Shown here: piece after piece, positions 11,521 through 23,609 of the stretch | Position numbering within the stretch: position 1 is the stretch's first letter | Layout of the letters: every line of letters starts with the position of its first letter | DNA from: Pochonia chlamydosporia 170 | Lineage: Eukaryota; Ascomycota; Sordariomycetes; Hypocreales; Clavicipitaceae | Assembly: GCF_001653235.2 (NCBI RefSeq) | Contig: NC_035791.1 | Span: 4,836,001-4,900,000, forward strand | Direction: 5' to 3' | Length of the DNA: 64,000 bases | Translations under genes and position numbers: made by a program | Notes under the pieces: generated by a model | Databases searched by the model: none | What the model was told of the DNA's origin: nothing | What the model saw: only the letters and a program-made list of their open reading frames with translations

Positions 11521-13714
11521 TCAGTCTTCTCCGTTTGCTTTCCTTCTTTCCCTCGCAAGCTCTATCTGTTCATGTTGCACTGTCCAGAGGGTGAAGGCAA
11601 TTCCCACAGTACAAGCGATTAGAGTTGCCCAGTATGCCACGCGGTAGCACTCCAAGCCGTCATGGCAGGAGCGCTCTCCACTAGGGTCAAAAACACTATG
11701 AGCATCCAAAACTTGGCCGTACAGTAGGTTAAACGTATTCGAAGAAATGACCGGCGCAAGGGTCATGAAGCCCCAATTTTGGCTTAAACCACGGATTCCA
11801 AATGCCTCCGTGACAAGGGAGGGAAATACGCCAAAAAGAAAGCCGTAGCCAAGCCCGGAAAGACCAGATACAAATCCTAGGAGGCGGGGATTTTCAATGT
11901 TCAGGGCACAAACTTGGGCGATAAGGAACACGACGGAGGCCACAAAAAGGCACCAGATGCGGCTAGCATGAAGTGACCTAACCAAAAAATCAGACCCAAC
12001 ACCTGAATACACTGTGTTAGTAAGTACTTCCTTGCAGCGTTTTCTTTGCTTCATTTGTAATCTCGCTTGTGGTATATTCGATAGATAAATGCGAAGCTGC
12101 CACAAGTCGAATTGAGGCATGCAACCAGGAGCCTGAGAAAGCTGCCAGGACATGACGAGGAAAATATGTGGGCTTGCCAGGTCCAACACTTGACAGCACA
12201 TACATTCGATGACAGCAATGAGAAGGATGAGGCAAAAATCGATTTGACTTACCGCTTAAGAGCCGACCCAGAAAGCTGCAGATGGACAGGATAGACACGT
12301 GCATTTGTTGGCGATGAACGAGAAAGTCTTCTGTCACGGAATTGTCATAATGCTTCCACAGTGCATTCACATCATTACCAATGTTACTAGAGATGATTTA
12401 GTCCAGATGCACATGATAAAGGTGAAACTTCCCTCTTGAGATCACCAGCCACTAAATGAGAGTGCGAGATCCATCTGGAATGGGCCAGGGTAGAGGGACT
12501 TACTTTATGGTCATGAGGCCGACGCCTGACAAAATGGCCATGATAGTGAATAGGAGCCAAAACGATTGACTGCGTAGAAGCTTCCAGCCGCGTATATCTA
12601 TTCGATGAGATCGATCCGTATCAACACTGCTGGCCACTACATTCTCTACTGGCTCAGAGGCTGTCGATGACATCAAGGATGACGTCTCGTCAACAGCATC
12701 TTCTTCGATATCATTATCGACATTTTTGTTGCTTGAGCTAGCACAGTTGGGAGGGGGTTGTGGGTCGGAAAGAATCGGCGGTGATGCCACGTTTGTGGTT
12801 ATTGTGCCTGTGGTCGACGTACCAGCTTCTTCAGGAGAGAGAGCGCCACGAGGACTGGCTTGGCCATACGGCGGTCGCAGGTGAGTGGAAAGGGATGAGG
12901 AACGGCGTGCCTCATTGTTGGAGACAGCGTGGTAGTTGTGGTGCGGATAGACACGGAGGAAGAAGAAACCGACAAAAGTCAGGAGAAATGTTCCCACGGA
13001 AAGCAGCCTCAAGAAGGCACTAGGATCGCCAGGAAACAAGAGCGCACCGAGAAATGAGAAAAAGAAAGCACTGAGTCCAAAAGCAGCAAGAGGGAATGCT
13101 GTTGCTGTACCTCTATGGCTGGGCCAGTTGAGTGCCGATGTTTTGACAGCGGCAGCAAAGGCCATGCAGCTGCCGAGGCCAGTCAGAAAGGAGAAGAAGC
13201 AAAGGACGGGAACGGAACCAGAGGCTCGGTCGTATGCTATGTGCAACGGGAAGTATCCGGCAGCCAGGAGAAAGGCGCCGACGAGGACAAAAGGGCGGGG
13301 GCCTCGTCTGTCGACAAATATGCCAACTGGTACGCCAAGTGAGTACATGCCTAAGTTCCCAAACTGGCCGATGAGATTGCTCTGCGTAGCCGACAGCTTG
13401 AGCTTCTCAGCAAACTGCGGTGCCCATGCAGAATAGACATACTGGTGATGACAGGGCGGGACACGTTAGCCAAAGTACAAAGGCAGATGGCGGATGGGAC
13501 AAAGTTTGTAGATTGTTTCGTTTGACAGGGTATATCAACTCATTCGTGTACCCCTGAGAAAGCGCAACACCATGGTTCGGGACTTGGAGGGATGGTGCAA
13601 GGCAAGTCTTCTGACTATACTTACGTTCGTTCCACAGGCGAGGGAGAGAACCGTTGCGGCTACGCTTGCAATCAGGCGTGCCCGGCGCAGCTGTGGTTGA
13701 TGTTGCTGGCCCAT
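11521..13714 (-). CDS. MCH1: MFS transporter, MCH1 / nodulin-like family
   Basis: Four exons: 13714-13625, 13441-12504, 12386-12253 and 12002-11521, giving 547 residues. All junctions keep frame, and they restore the conserved 'INNIGNDVNALW' and 'LSGVGSDFLVR' segments. The protein has about twelve hydrophobic segments split by a long hydrophilic loop after segment six ('NNEARRSSSLSTH' to 'TDRSHRIDIRGWK', about 140 residues). The N-terminal half shows 'VDRRGPRPFVLVGAFLLAAGY', the MFS loop 2-3 signature region. The family is named for monocarboxylate transporters, but yeast Mch1 is vacuolar and does not carry monocarboxylates, so the substrate is unknown. The name MCH1 rests on architecture and the 'FGVFPSLVTEAFGIRGLSQNWG' region. 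Confidence 0.85.
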
Positions 13715-14876
13715 CGTGTGGTCAGGGAGCGGCGTGAGGCCGTTGCAGGCTGTGACTGACCCAGTTCACAGGAAGTTTGGATACGTATTTGATGTATATG
13801 CGAGGATTTTGTGAAGCCACAGCTGACACATCGAACGTGACGTTGGGATCTCGCCGTTGAAGAAATGGAATGCACAGCAAGGGGCTGGCTAATGGACGTG
13901 ATGGGGAGCAGAAAACAGCCAAGGAACCAGTGGTGTATGTGGTTCTGATGAATGAAGAGGAGAATGATAAAATTAATGACTTTTGTATATATGGTCAGAT
14001 GCCTCCCTCCACGGTTGGTTTTCGTGGGTGTTACAGGTTGTGAGGGCAATGGCCTGTGACGTCCGGGAAGTGATAAGCTGACAACCGGAACCGACTTGAT
14101 GTTGCACTAGACCAGACATATGGACCAGACTCCTTGTTGATGCTTGCCGATGGAGGCCCCGATGCCGCGCCGATGCTAGGCTGGCCGGGGCCTGAATCAA
14201 ATGTCAAGTCACGAGAGGCCCCTCACCTAAGCACAGTTTTAGCACTGGATAGAGAGTAATTCAAACATGTGCACCAGCCAGACACCATTGAAGTCAGGTT
14301 TAAACTGGAATAATCATTTCGAGAGGAGCACTCCTGGTCCTCTTTCTTGGCACGTAATTTATATGTGCCCGTTTACGGAGTACATATGGCCCCTGTTGCT
14401 TACTACCTACAGTGGTCAAAAGTGTTGAAACAAAGAAACCTTGAAGGTATTACATATTGCGTTGTGTGCTAAGGCCAGGCATATTGAGTCTGCGTTAGTG
14501 TATGCCTGGGTAATTGGTACCTAGGTACCTATACCTAAGGTAGTACACATAACTTCCAAGTTGGCAGGTCTGGGGACGAGATTTGCTGGCGCATGCTTAT
14601 ATAATCCTACCTGGCCCAGCACAACATCACACTCCACGTCATGTCCATGTTTCGCTCCACTGCAACAGTCTACACAGACGACATTTCTCATGGTTGACAC
14701 CAGTCGCGGTCACCTTTACCCTGTCTGTCTGTCTGTTCTTTATCCTGTATGAAATCAACCTAAGATATATAACGCAACATAACCTATCGCATACTGCCCA
14801 TAAACCATATTTCGCGCGGCGATACAAACATCGGATCTGAATCTCGCGAGCCGACCACCAAGCTCGGGGCGACAAA
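13715..14876. other. Divergent promoter region MCH1-like / TMS1
   Basis: 1.16 kb between two divergent start codons. It contains two ACCAGAC copies (14111-14117, 14124-14130) and a TACCTAGGTACC palindrome near 14515-14530. No gene is supported. Confidence 0.55.
14515..14530. repeat. GGTACCTAGGTACC palindrome copy
   Basis: A palindrome of the same TACCTAGGTA type seen at 5302-5321, about 350 bp upstream of the TMS1 start, followed by a degenerate half copy. Confidence 0.7.
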
Positions 14877-16488
14877 ATGGGCGCTATTCTATCTCTTCCG
14901 CTCCTCGCGGTCCCTAGCATGAGCACTGTGCGATAACTAACCCTCCCCCCAAATGCCTATTCCAATCAATAAGCTGACATGTCTTCTCTGTGCTGTTAGG
15001 TGCTATCTTTTGCGGCAAGTTGCTGCGGTGCAGCCACCTGTTCTATGGTTTGCTCCGCCTGCGGAAAATGCGGTAACAGGTACGATCATTGATCCCGGTT
15101 TACACTACCCCAGCATTCCGCCTCGCCGTGGATACAGTTGAATATCTCCAAGAAGAGCGCGCACTAAATGAGACATGCATTTCAGTGTCGCTACCCGTAT
15201 CGCCTACGCCCTCATGCTCTTAGTCAACTCGATAATAGCTTGGATAATGCTCACACCTTGGGCGATCGAAAAACTACAGCACCTAGCTCTGGACTATGTC
15301 AAGATTAACTGCCCAAATGGAGAGTGCTATGGTTGGCTTGCCGTTCATCGAATCAACTTTGCTCTCGGCCTCTTCCACATCGTACTCGCTGGCCTGCTTT
15401 TCGGAGTTACATCTTCCAAACACCCTCGTGCCGCCATCCAGAATGGTTACTGGGGGCCCAAGGTCCTTGTGTGGTTGGCTCTCATTGTTATTGCCTTCCT
15501 CATACCAAACCAGTTCTTCATATTTTGGGGAAATTACGTTTCTCTGATTTGCGCCATGCTCTTCCTGATTCTGGGTCTTGTTCTCTTGGTGGATTTAGCG
15601 CATACATGGGCAGAATACTGTTTGGGACAAATTGAGGATACAGACTCCAAATTCTGGAGATTTATTCTCATCGGATCAACTCTCGGCATGTATCTCGGAT
15701 CCATCGCAATGACGGTGATCCAGTACATTTTCTTCGCCCAGGGAAACTGTCACATGAACCAGGCAGTCATCACAATAAATCTCCTTTTCTGGCTGGCTGT
15801 TTCTTTCATATCCGTCAATCCGAAGGTTCAAGAGTTCAACCCGAAGGCTGGCTTGGCACAAGCCGCCATGGTTTCAGTGTACTGTACCTATCTCACGATG
15901 TCCGCCGTGTCAATGGAGCCTGATGACAAGCACTGCAACCCGCTTATCCGAGCGCAAGGCACCAGGACGACCTCTGTTGTAATAGGCGCCATTGTAACAA
16001 TGCTGACCGTGGCATACACGACAACACGCGCTGCCACGCAAAGTCTAGGCCTCGGAGGCAATTCGGGTGGCATTCGGCTGCCTGAGGACGATGAACACGA
16101 CTTGGTTACTCAGCAACCGAGCGCGCGACGAGAAATGAGGGCCGAGGCGTTGCGCAGAGCTGTAGAAGAAGGCAGTTTGCCTGCGGATGCCCTCCTCTCA
16201 GACGATGAGAGTGATGTTGGCGAGGGTACGCCACATGACGACGAGCGCTCCCGAACCCAATACAGCTACACCGTCTTCCATGTCATTTTCTTCCTTGCCA
16301 CTGCTTGGGTCTCGACGTTGTTGACTATGCAATACGAGGAAAGCACCAAAGAGGGCGATTTTGCCACAGTTGGACGCACATACGCAGCAAGTTGGATAAA
16401 AATAGTCAGCGCCTGGGTGTGTTATGGACTGTACATTTGGAGTTTGATTGCGCCAATTGTTCTCCCTGATAGATTCGATTTTTCCTAG
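14877..16488 (+). CDS. TMS1: SERINC/TMS1 family membrane protein
   Basis: Three exons: 14877-14927, 15000-15079 and 15186-16488, giving 477 residues, close to yeast Tms1. The first exon encodes the family start 'MGAILSLPLLAVPSMST'. The second encodes the Cys-rich segment 'FAASCCGAATCSMVCSAC'. The third opens with 'SVATRIAYALMLLVNS'. Both upstream donors are non-standard (GTGCGA, GTACGA) but the joins reproduce the family sequence exactly in frame. About ten membrane segments follow, with an acidic cytosolic loop around residues 340-400. SERINC proteins sit in endomembrane and plasma membranes and have been linked to serine incorporation into lipids and to lipid scrambling; the yeast protein's function is unclear. 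No damage is seen. Confidence 0.93.
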
Positions 16489-17203
16489 ATTGCCGACGTG
16501 TTATATAGGGCGTAGCGAGAACAATGGAGTTGGGTTGACATGTTTTCATTTGCGTATTTTCTTCTCCTCATCATCTATCTCATGGACGCTCGTTAAAACG
16601 CACTTTTGCGCTTCTTGTTTTGCCCGTTTCATGTGCTAACTGTCGTATTGCGTTTTGGACCTACATGGTGCTTGATCAATCCCGTCTGTGCCAAATTTTG
16701 ATAACATGCGCTAAACCGCCTAGTGACCAAAAACCTGCAGTCATAGGGGCTATCTCGGAATACTTGACCCTGGCGCTTGGCTTCAGCACAGCATACATGT
16801 GTAATTCGAAGAATTGTGTCTGCCATTGGCTTTTACACAGCAAGAGCAATAGCTATACTGTACATGTGTCTAAGAATATAGGACTGCTCTTGATCCATTA
16901 TTACGCCCGGTCGATGTTGGTTCCCTTGTGGCATCCCGGCCACCAGCTGCACTTTGTAGCCTCCTTTTGAGTATACAACACATCCTGCACTATTCATCCT
17001 TTGCGAACTGTTCATATGTTCTCTGAGAACTTGGGATGTCGTCCAATCATATACCGATAGCAACGAGGCATATGGTAGCTTGATGCTATAATAAATAGTA
17101 TAAGGGTTTAGAGGACAATTAAGAAGAGACACCTCATGTCTATTCATTCTTGGAGTATTTGTCGGCTCTGGAGAATATAACCAGCCTTGCTGTGAAACAG
17201 CAC
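16489..17203. other. Convergent intergenic region TMS1 / cystathionine beta-lyase
   Basis: 0.7 kb between facing stop codons. I see only ordinary AT-rich 3' flank and no supported gene. Confidence 0.5.
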
Positions 17204-18616
17204 CTAATCTTGGGCCAGTGGTATTTTGCCTAGCTCTGCTGCTGTGCCAGTTGCGTGGAATCCATCCATTGTTACAGTCACAGCTCCAGCCTGGACGAGC
17301 TGAAGGTAATCCGAGTCAGTATTAGGTAGCCTGGATTAGCCAGTGGACGATCATGGGGCACTTACCGCACGAGACAAATCCTCAATCAGATCTGTCACGT
17401 CTTCGATCCCAACACAGAGTCGGATAATGTCCTCTGGCATTTGCCTCTCCCTACGAGTCTTTGCGTCAATACTCGCATGGCTCATTTGACAAGGCATACT
17501 AATGAGGCTATTCACACAGCCAAAGCTGACGCTGATGGCCCATAGTCTCGCCGCCTCCACTATTCGTTCTGACATAGCTGCATCTCCGGTCTCAAAGGAC
17601 AAAACGGCGCCAGCTCCTCGGGCAATTGACCAATGCAGATCGTATTGTGGATGAGACCGGAGACCTGGGTAGCGAACCCGAAACCCATGTGATTCAAGAA
17701 ACTGAGCAATGGCTTGCGCGCTGGCTTGTTGTTTTTCCATGCGAATTGCAAGGGTCTTGACACCGCGCATGAGGAGAAATGAGTCGTTGGGGGAGAGTCC
17801 GCAGCCGGTTGAGTTAATTGTGAAGAACAGTTTATCTCCAATGGACAACTCATTGCAAGCGATGACTCCGGCCATAATATCGTGATGACCAGATAGATAC
17901 TTCGTGCCGGACTCATACACAATGTCTGCGCCTAAATCCAACGGGTTGCACAGCATGGGAGAAAGCATTGTGTTGTCTACGACAACCAAAGCCTTCGAAT
18001 TTGCATCATGGGCCATTTGAGCGATGGAGGCTAGGTCGACGATCTTAATGAGGGGGTTCGTTGGAGTCTCTAGAAGAACCATGGCCGTTTTCTCTGATAA
18101 TCGCGCACTGACAGCTTCAATCTTGGTAGTGTCGACGTGATGAACAATGATGCCCTGGTTGGTGGCCATGTATGTGAGTAAGCGGTGAGTACCGCCGTAA
18201 AGGTCGTCCCCAGTGATAACTTCGTCCCCAGGACGCAGCAGGCGAGTGATGACGTCTAAGGCGCCCATGCCAGAACTCACGGCAAGAGCACGATTGGCAT
18301 TCATTATTTTCGCGAGATGCCTCTCGAGATGCGTTCGAGTCGGGTTTCCAGACCGTGTATAATCGTACTCCTGCTGGCCGCCAGAAGCCGAAGACTGTTT
18401 GAACGTCGCGGATTGGTAAATGGGAATGCTGGAAGCACCGTATTGATCCTTTCCTTCCGTATAGACTAATTCGGTAGCTAACGCATAGCGCCGACGGCCA
18501 TTTCTAGGACTTGAAGGGGCCGGGGATGGTGGAAGATTATGACCATCGAGGTCGGTCTTCGAAGGGCCTGCCATGCTCTTGGAGCCAGCCACGTCGGAGG
18601 GAGTTGACGACGCCAT
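17204..18616 (-). CDS. STR3: Cystathionine beta-lyase (Cys/Met metabolism PLP enzyme)
   Basis: Two exons, 18616-17366 and 17299-17204 (66-bp intron, phase 0), giving 448 residues. The short second exon adds 'LVQAGAVTVTMDGFHATG' and the stop. Without it the reading frame ends early in intron sequence. Fold-type I PLP enzyme signatures are present: 'YDYTRSGNPTRTHLE', 'VSSGMGALDVITRLL', 'VVDNT' and the cofactor lysine K239 in ESGTKYLSGH. The reaction cleaves cystathionine to homocysteine, pyruvate and ammonia in methionine synthesis. The overall sequence resembles fungal beta-lyases more than gamma-lyases, but substrate choice cannot be proven from motifs. The N-terminal 40 residues are Ser/Pro-rich and of unclear role. 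Confidence 0.88.
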
Positions 18617-19940
18617 GTTGCAGTAATCAATGGATTGAGGAGCCCTAGATATTGCTTGTGCCAGCGGACCACAAGCGACGGGTCTGGAAATGCAAAAGGA
18701 CTGTCCTTGACTTGAATTGCAGAATCTTTACGAGAAAAGGTTATAGGTAAATGAAACGGTGGGCGAGGACCGGAGGACTGGAGGAAACTCGGAAAGCAGA
18801 GCTGCTGCCACACACCGAACAGGATCTGGAGGTGACTCGGAGGGCACAGTGCACAGTGCCAATTTTGTTTGATGTCTGGTGACTCCATGTCTGGGTCGCC
18901 AGAAGTCCCACTGAACACCCTCCGTCTTGGGTTTTATGGTCGCATCGCATCCTAGTCAGTAGGTCTCAAAAGTTTGAACACGTAATTGACCATTTCCTAT
19001 CTTTAATCCGTGCGTGGGTAACATATTGTCCGGTAAATCTTGTTCTTTATTATTTGCGGCAGGCTGGCGTGGCCATGCCGGGGAGATAGAGTGATTCCGA
19101 TAGACGGAGGTGCAACGAACTACTCAAGTACTGTATGGAGAAAGAGCCTGGGCTTCCACCTTCTCAAGCTGTACCAACAAGGACACCCGTCCCAGTTTCG
19201 AAATCAGAAATTTAACTTTGCCTCATTTGAAAAAAAATATAACTCTTGAGATTCCTAGCTGCCTAAGTTGATATGCAGGTGCGAAAACTGGGTGATTTTT
19301 GGAGTAAGACACTTACTGTTTGTTTTTACCACCCAACCTCTGCGGTGACCTCGGCGGGGCCACACCCAATGACGTGATTTGTACCTATTCCCGTTGGCTA
19401 AAGGCTTTGCTGGAACAGCGCCTGGAAGATTTGAAGTTCAGTCTGGTCGGTTACATGTTGAGCTCTTATCCTGTCTGGTGCATGAAATACCAGAACGTGC
19501 AAAAGTAGCGGACACTAAGCTCTGAAGCTGGCGAAAAAGCTTATAAGGTTTCAAATTCGGTGACTTGTCCAAGAAATCGATTTCAACTTTGCACCATCAT
19601 ACCCTGGAGCATGTGGCGAAAATACTTCGCCATGTCTTCATTTTGGCAATTCTCCAGACACTGTGTTTCCGAATGTGTCTGGCACTCACCGCAAGGCGAT
19701 CTCTGCGATCTCTCACATTGTGTCCACTTTACTAAACATGAATGCATGCCTGTCTCATATGGCGTAGCTGGCCTCTAAAGTAGGGTGTTATGGGCCGATT
19801 TACACAGTATCAGGTACATTTTAGCATCTCTAAGTACGTAGTAACAGTGCCCAAAAATTGAACACTGCAAATTTTCAGCCATCTGCTCCATTATCCAAGC
19901 GGTTGAATAATGTCGAGCCAAACGATTTCGGGCTCGTAAC
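18617..19940. other. Intergenic region between cystathionine lyase start and MSP1 3' end
   Basis: 1.3 kb upstream of the lyase gene. Two GTCTGGT heptamers lie at 19441-19447 and 19473-19479. Short reading frames here have no conserved features. Confidence 0.5.
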
Positions 19941-21441
19941 TTAGTCCTGGCTTTCCACAAGTTCGTCCAAGTCTTCATACTCGCCACCGGATTCCGGTCC
20001 CTTGTTCCTCCTCTTCCCACCTTTTCCCTTGGCACTATTGTGGCTGATTTCATACATCTGGCTGCTTCTCTTGCCGAAGAAGTCGTCCGTCCGAATACCG
20101 CGGAATTGACTAGAATCAACAGAGGCTACCTGACGCCCTTGGTCTCTATGCTGTCGCATGTACTCCCTCACGGGGGCCATGGCCGCATCGCGACAAGCTT
20201 CTTTGATGTCACTCCCTGACATTCCTGCGGTGATCTTCGCCACATAGTCTAGGTCGAAATTGTGTCCGTCTGTCTTTGTATCCTGTAGAATGAGTTGCAA
20301 TATCCGACGTCGCTGTTCAAGGCCGGGAAGTGGTACGGGGAATTTTTTTGGCATCCGGCGCAAGATTGCCTCATCGATGTCGTGTATACGGTTTGTGGCT
20401 CCCAGAACGACTATTTGGGCTGGCATTCCNTTCCTGATGAATTGGCAGACGTTAGGCCATCCCATAATGTCATAAACCTATTCCGTGATATCAGTATCTG
20501 ATCACCATCTGCTTTCTGAAATATCACGAGGCGGAAACTCTTACTCGGCCTTAACCATTCCACTGGCCTCGTGCTCTCCGCTCCTCCTAGTACCCAATAC
20601 TGCATCTATCTCGTCGATAAAGATGATTGCTGGTTGCATCTTGCGGGCCAGGGAAAATACGGCGCGAACTATTTTATTAGAGTCGCCGTACCACTTCTCT
20701 GTCATAGTTGAGATGTGAAGGTTGATGAATGAAGCGCCGCTTTCATGAGCCAGTGCCTTTGCAAGCATAGTCTTTCCGCAGCCTGGAGGGCCAAACAAGA
20801 GCACCCCTGACGGTGCTGACAGTAGAGGTGCAGCGTGTGAATACAAATGTGGCATGGTAAGTGGGTATATAACGGACTCCTTCAGTTCCTCAATGATTGA
20901 GTCAAGACCACCTATGTCTGCGAAAGAAGAAAATAAAAAAAGCGCGAAGTCAGTCGAGTGGGAGGTTTTACGCAAACAAGTCATCGCGTGGCCAAGCAGG
21001 TCTCAGGCTCACCGTCAAATCCAACATGTATGTCCTCCGGTGCGACCATTTCCAATGCAACCAGGTTCTCATACTCGTTCAAAACCAGATCTTCGATTGT
21101 CTGAATGTTCTTGACATCTCCGCTCTGGTTATCTTCGTCTCTGTCAATATAGCGACGACGGTTCAGCCGCTCGAGATGTGCTTTCGCTTGCCGCCTAGCT
21201 TGTTCGTGCTTCTCCTTGTCGGGATCAGCCAGGTTGCTCAACATCGGCGTAAGGATGTTTTTAGCGACGTAGAGCCCAGCCGTCATCTAATTACCGAGTT
21301 CCACCGTTAGAGCAAGCCCAATGTTCTCGGTAGGTAAAGATCGGCTCGGAGCATAAACCGACGAGGTTGAAGGCATCATACCATTCCAGCAAACAAGAAG
21401 AGGTCCAGGGCGACATCGCCGAGTTTGCGCCTTTCACCCAT
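19941..21441 (-). CDS. MSP1: Mitochondrial outer-membrane AAA ATPase MSP1, with an ambiguous base
   Basis: Four exons: 21441-21382, 21286-21013, 20917-20545 and 20477-19941. The N-terminus is a membrane anchor ('[14 protein letters not shown]' plus '[12 protein letters not shown]'). The AAA domain has Walker A GPPGCGKT (K160), Walker B IIFIDEID and 'LGATNR', followed by the arginine-finger segment '[10 protein letters not shown]'. MSP1/ATAD1 extracts mislocalised tail-anchored proteins from mitochondrial outer and peroxisomal membranes. Base 20430 is N, flanked by TTCC on both sides. As written, the frame is lost there; ignoring the N and one of the two 4-base copies gives a continuous 412-residue protein. 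I read this as an assembly join, not a pseudogene. The tail is basic then acidic (KGKGGKRRN..., [11 protein letters not shown]). Confidence 0.9.
20426..20434. other. Assembly ambiguity: TTCC-N-TTCC
   Basis: A single N with identical 4-base words on each side, inside the MSP1 coding exon. This is the pattern expected when two overlapping contig ends are joined with a placeholder. Confidence 0.85.
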
Positions 21442-22109
21442 TCCTAAAAACCAAGGTAGCCACGGGACCGATTTCCCGGGCATTAGAGTAAGGATAATAA
21501 AAGAGCACAGAGACTATCTCAATAAGATGTATATCTGGCTTGTTTGAACTTTTAACGGTCGGCAAGAAATGGAATACGGCCAGTCTCCGTTGTGGCTCAG
21601 TCGCAGTTGCAGGTACAGAGAACAAATCGCCTGCCTGATAGATGTTTTGGCATGCCTCCTAAGAGGCGCCGTGTTGGATCGGAGTACAGAATATTTTAGA
21701 TCGCGGGTGCTTTTAATACAATTTTTATGATGGGCTGATGAAGGGCTAGTGCCTCGCGGAACTTCCAAAGATGTCTCTGTATGCTCCATCAACCTCTGCA
21801 TAAGGTCAGCCATCAGAGACAGGTCGAGGGCTGATGCTTATGTAATATACCAACCGAGGCTAAACTTGGGGAGTTGGCCACAGAGAAGAGTTGTTTACAT
21901 TGTGCCCAAAGCGGAATAGTCTTATTGTGTCACCACACCCCACGAACATATCAATCTGGCGCAGCACAGTGATCGCATGCTGATGCTTCTCATTTCCCTG
22001 ATGCGATACGACAAGAAATTACCCCCAGGTCAAATAGAGAGCTGGTTTTACCTATTCCACACTATTCCTTTTACATTGCATTAGAGTCCGACGTCGCCAC
22101 ATCTGCCAC
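21442..22109. other. Divergent promoter region MSP1 / CSM1
   Basis: 0.67 kb between two divergent start codons. No motif stands out, and no extra gene is supported. Confidence 0.5.
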
Positions 22110-23609
22110 ATGGCTCCCCGTTCGAAAACCATGAGCAATATTGCTTCTATGATTATGTCTGATTCTGAGCCGGATTTTGACGACGTCGAAGCGATTGGAA
22201 TACACATACCCGCGACTCGAGAAGTTAGCGGAAAGGCTCAGGCGGCCAAGCGAACCCATAGCAGAACAGGCAATTCGTCGAATCGAGTAACGAAGCCATC
22301 CCAACGATTAGGAAGAAGCTTGAATGGAAGAGCAGAACCTGGACTCTCCACAGCAGCCAGGCAGATATTGGTGGAGAAGAACAAAAATAACACTGTGCTA
22401 CGATGTGGAACAGAAGAGAAACATTTTGACGAACTGAACGACGTCAATTCAGAGGCCGCATCACACTTGGCACCCTCTTTTGAGCAGAATAAAGCAAAGG
22501 ACTCAAAACAGAGCCATGATCAGATGCATGCTGGAACCTCTGGTGGAGTTTACACTCAGGATATTTTGTTGGACCCAAAATCAAAATCATCAGATTTACA
22601 CCAGAAACCAGAAAGCGTTGGACAGTTGCGACCTCGGGAGACAGTAACTTATCTCAACGAGGAACGAAGATATTCAGCGACGAATAGCGAAGAGACGGAC
22701 GATGTTTCACTTCGGAGGCGATTAGGAGAACTGGCAAAGAAGTACGAGTCGTTGGAAACTCGACATAACGAGCTCCGAGACGTCGGGGTGAAAGCAGCGG
22801 AGCGCAATTTTGAAAGACTAAAAGCACAGGCAGAAGAAAACACGTCAGGTATCGTCACCATTCCTTAGTCACTGAATGACTTCTTGTTATCGCATTAGGT
22901 TTGTCTGTCTAACTTTCCCAAAAACTGACAGCTTCAAATAAACTCATTCAGTCTCTCAAAGAGGAACTTAATGCGCAGTCAGAGCTGGTAAAGCAGGGAG
23001 AACAAGTACGCCGGCAAATGGAGCGCAATGAGACTAACGTTAGCGACTTGGAGAAGAAAATCGATGATCTGACGTCGTCATTGTCGAATGCTCGCAGCGA
23101 GGTCAAATCTCTATCTGCTAAACTCGCCGCAAGTCGAGCTGCAGAAGCTAGCGTCAAAGCCCCCAGCAGCACACTGAAGTCTGGGGCCGCGGGCAATAGG
23201 ACGACGCCAACGGAGGTGGTTCTGGCCGCACAAGCAAAGGAGGACCTGTATGGCGATTTGACGGGTCTAATCGTTCGAGGAATGAGCCGCAGTGATGAGG
23301 AGAATGTCTTTGACTGTATCCAGACGGGAAGGAATGGGAGTAAGGTTTTCCAACAAACTATCGTTGTTATATGGCATTTGCTAATACTTGAAAGCACTAC
23401 ACTTCAAATTATCTCTGGAGGCGGGGAATGAGTCCAATAATTACGACGACGCACAATTCACATATCGACCTCAGCTGGACGAGGATCGTGACAGCGACTT
23501 GATGCAAATACTACCAGAGTTCTTGCGTATCGACATTACGTTTCCAAGAACTCAGGCATCAAAGTTTTATAGTCGGGTAAACAAGTCACTCACCGAACGA
23601 CTTGGCTAA
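22110..23609 (+). CDS. CSM1: Chromosome segregation protein CSM1/PCS1 (monopolin subunit-like)
   Basis: Three exons: 22110-22848, 22932-23339 and 23395-23609, giving 453 residues. The first ~190 residues are low complexity and basic/acidic. A long heptad-rich coiled coil covers roughly residues 200-320 ('LGELAKKYESLETRHNELRD', 'LIQSLKEELNAQSELVKQ'). The last ~105 residues form a compact domain opening with 'DLYGDLTGLIVRGM' and ending in 'FLRIDITFPRTQASKFYSR', which matches the Csm1/Pcs1 C-terminal RWD-like kinetochore domain. In yeasts this protein clamps or crosslinks kinetochore microtubule sites and acts at rDNA. The assignment rests on the coiled coil plus the C-terminal domain, the best conserved part. 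Confidence 0.85.

Noticed and set aside
12112..12294. Plus-strand frames antisense to the MCH1-like, PMS1, BST1 and NAGS genes
   Set aside because: They are shadows of the conserved coding strand and contain no domain of their own.
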